33,745 bases of DNA from Candidatus Woesearchaeota archaeon (GTDB lineage Archaea; Nanobdellota; Nanobdellia; Woesearchaeales; GW2011-AR4), in NCBI GenBank assembly GCA_016184145.1, contig JACPDF010000012.1, positions 1 through 33,745 on the forward strand. The letters are read 5' to 3'. Position 1 is the first letter of the stretch. Each line of letters opens with the position of its first letter. The position numbers were made by a program, and so were the translations under genes. Below the pieces are notes generated by a model that saw nothing but the letters and a program-made list of their open reading frames with translations, had not been told where the DNA came from and searched no databases. Positions 33,643 through 33,745 of the stretch are shown here, piece after piece.

Positions 33643-33745
33643 TCACCCAAACATATTCATATAATCCTTGCCTTCTGCAGCCTCTTCTGTCCTTACCTTG
33701 TCTATGGCTTTTACCATGTCTTTTCTGGTCACTTTTGTCCTCTCT
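33643..33745 (-). CDS. C-terminal end of a gene running off the window, possibly AAA+ ATPase
   Basis: Only the last 33 codons are present, in a frame open to the edge: ERTKVTRKDMVKAIDKVRTEE...YMNMFG then TGA. The pattern VTxxDMxKAIxKV resembles the final helix of AAA+ proteins of the PAN/Cdc48 group, but the terminal HbYX motif of PAN is absent, so the assignment is tentative. The real gene continues beyond 33745. Confidence 0.45.
   Translation of the reverse strand, partial: ERTKVTRKDMVKAIDKVRTEEAAEGKDYMNMFG

Noticed and set aside
1-33745. CRISPR arrays, rRNA genes and complete insertion sequences
   Set aside because: No regularly spaced repeats, no rRNA-like stretches and no transposase were seen; the two 100-bp repeats are 10 kb apart and single.

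Overview
The window reads as a chromosomal segment of an archaeon, most likely a DPANN lineage of the Woesearchaeota/Pacearchaeota type. The evidence is a set of archaea-specific information-processing genes: TBP, MCM, both subunits of DNA polymerase D, Orc1/Cdc6, aIF2-beta, RNase P p30, archaeal Hjc, FEN-1, a Trm5-like methyltransferase and an EndA-type tRNA splicing endonuclease. Promoters are TATA boxes centred about 25-28 nt before the start codon, so many mRNAs look leaderless. Native genes use AGA/AGG almost exclusively for arginine. The lineage is an inference from gene content and protein style; no search was run.

Region 1 (1-13.5 kb, minus strand) is one tightly coupled seven-gene operon. 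It starts with RNase P p30 and a membrane apolipoprotein N-acyltransferase-like protein. Next come a secreted Cys-rich 752-aa protein, a pilin-like membrane protein and a 1672-aa surface protein (Cys repeats, TSP3 calcium repeats, one TM helix, a long basic cytoplasmic tail). It ends with a pilin-type anchor fused to FN3 domains and a glycoside-hydrolase-like barrel, and a lipoprotein with SGNH-hydrolase-like motifs. The last ~1.7 kb has foreign arginine codon use. A four-stem structured element lies beyond the operon end.

Region 2 (13.5-25.6 kb) holds transcription and replication genes: tbp, mcm and an OB-fold/winged-helix (RPA-like) protein on plus; a SpoIIM-family membrane protein on minus; aIF2-beta on plus; and cdc6-dp1-dp2 plus a small membrane protein on minus. 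A probable replication origin sits just upstream of cdc6 (about 25598-25775): two inverted ORB-like sites around a very AT-rich core.

Region 3 (25.8-33.7 kb) has a broken TrmB-type regulator, a 63-aa membrane protein, RNase Z with Hjc, EndA, an operon of a winged-helix/nuclease-like protein with FEN-1 and a Trm5-like methyltransferase, a free-standing LAGLIDADG protein, a small possible ncRNA, a membrane PH-like protein, and the C-terminal end of a further gene cut by the window edge.

Two perfectly identical 100-bp repeats, 10 kb apart, lie in the divergent promoter regions just before aIF2-beta and endA. The most notable points are the origin, the chimeric pilin-glycosidase, the identical leader repeats, short motifs shared between promoters, and the winged-helix/nuclease-like partner of FEN-1. 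I saw no rRNA, tRNA, CRISPR array or complete insertion sequence.
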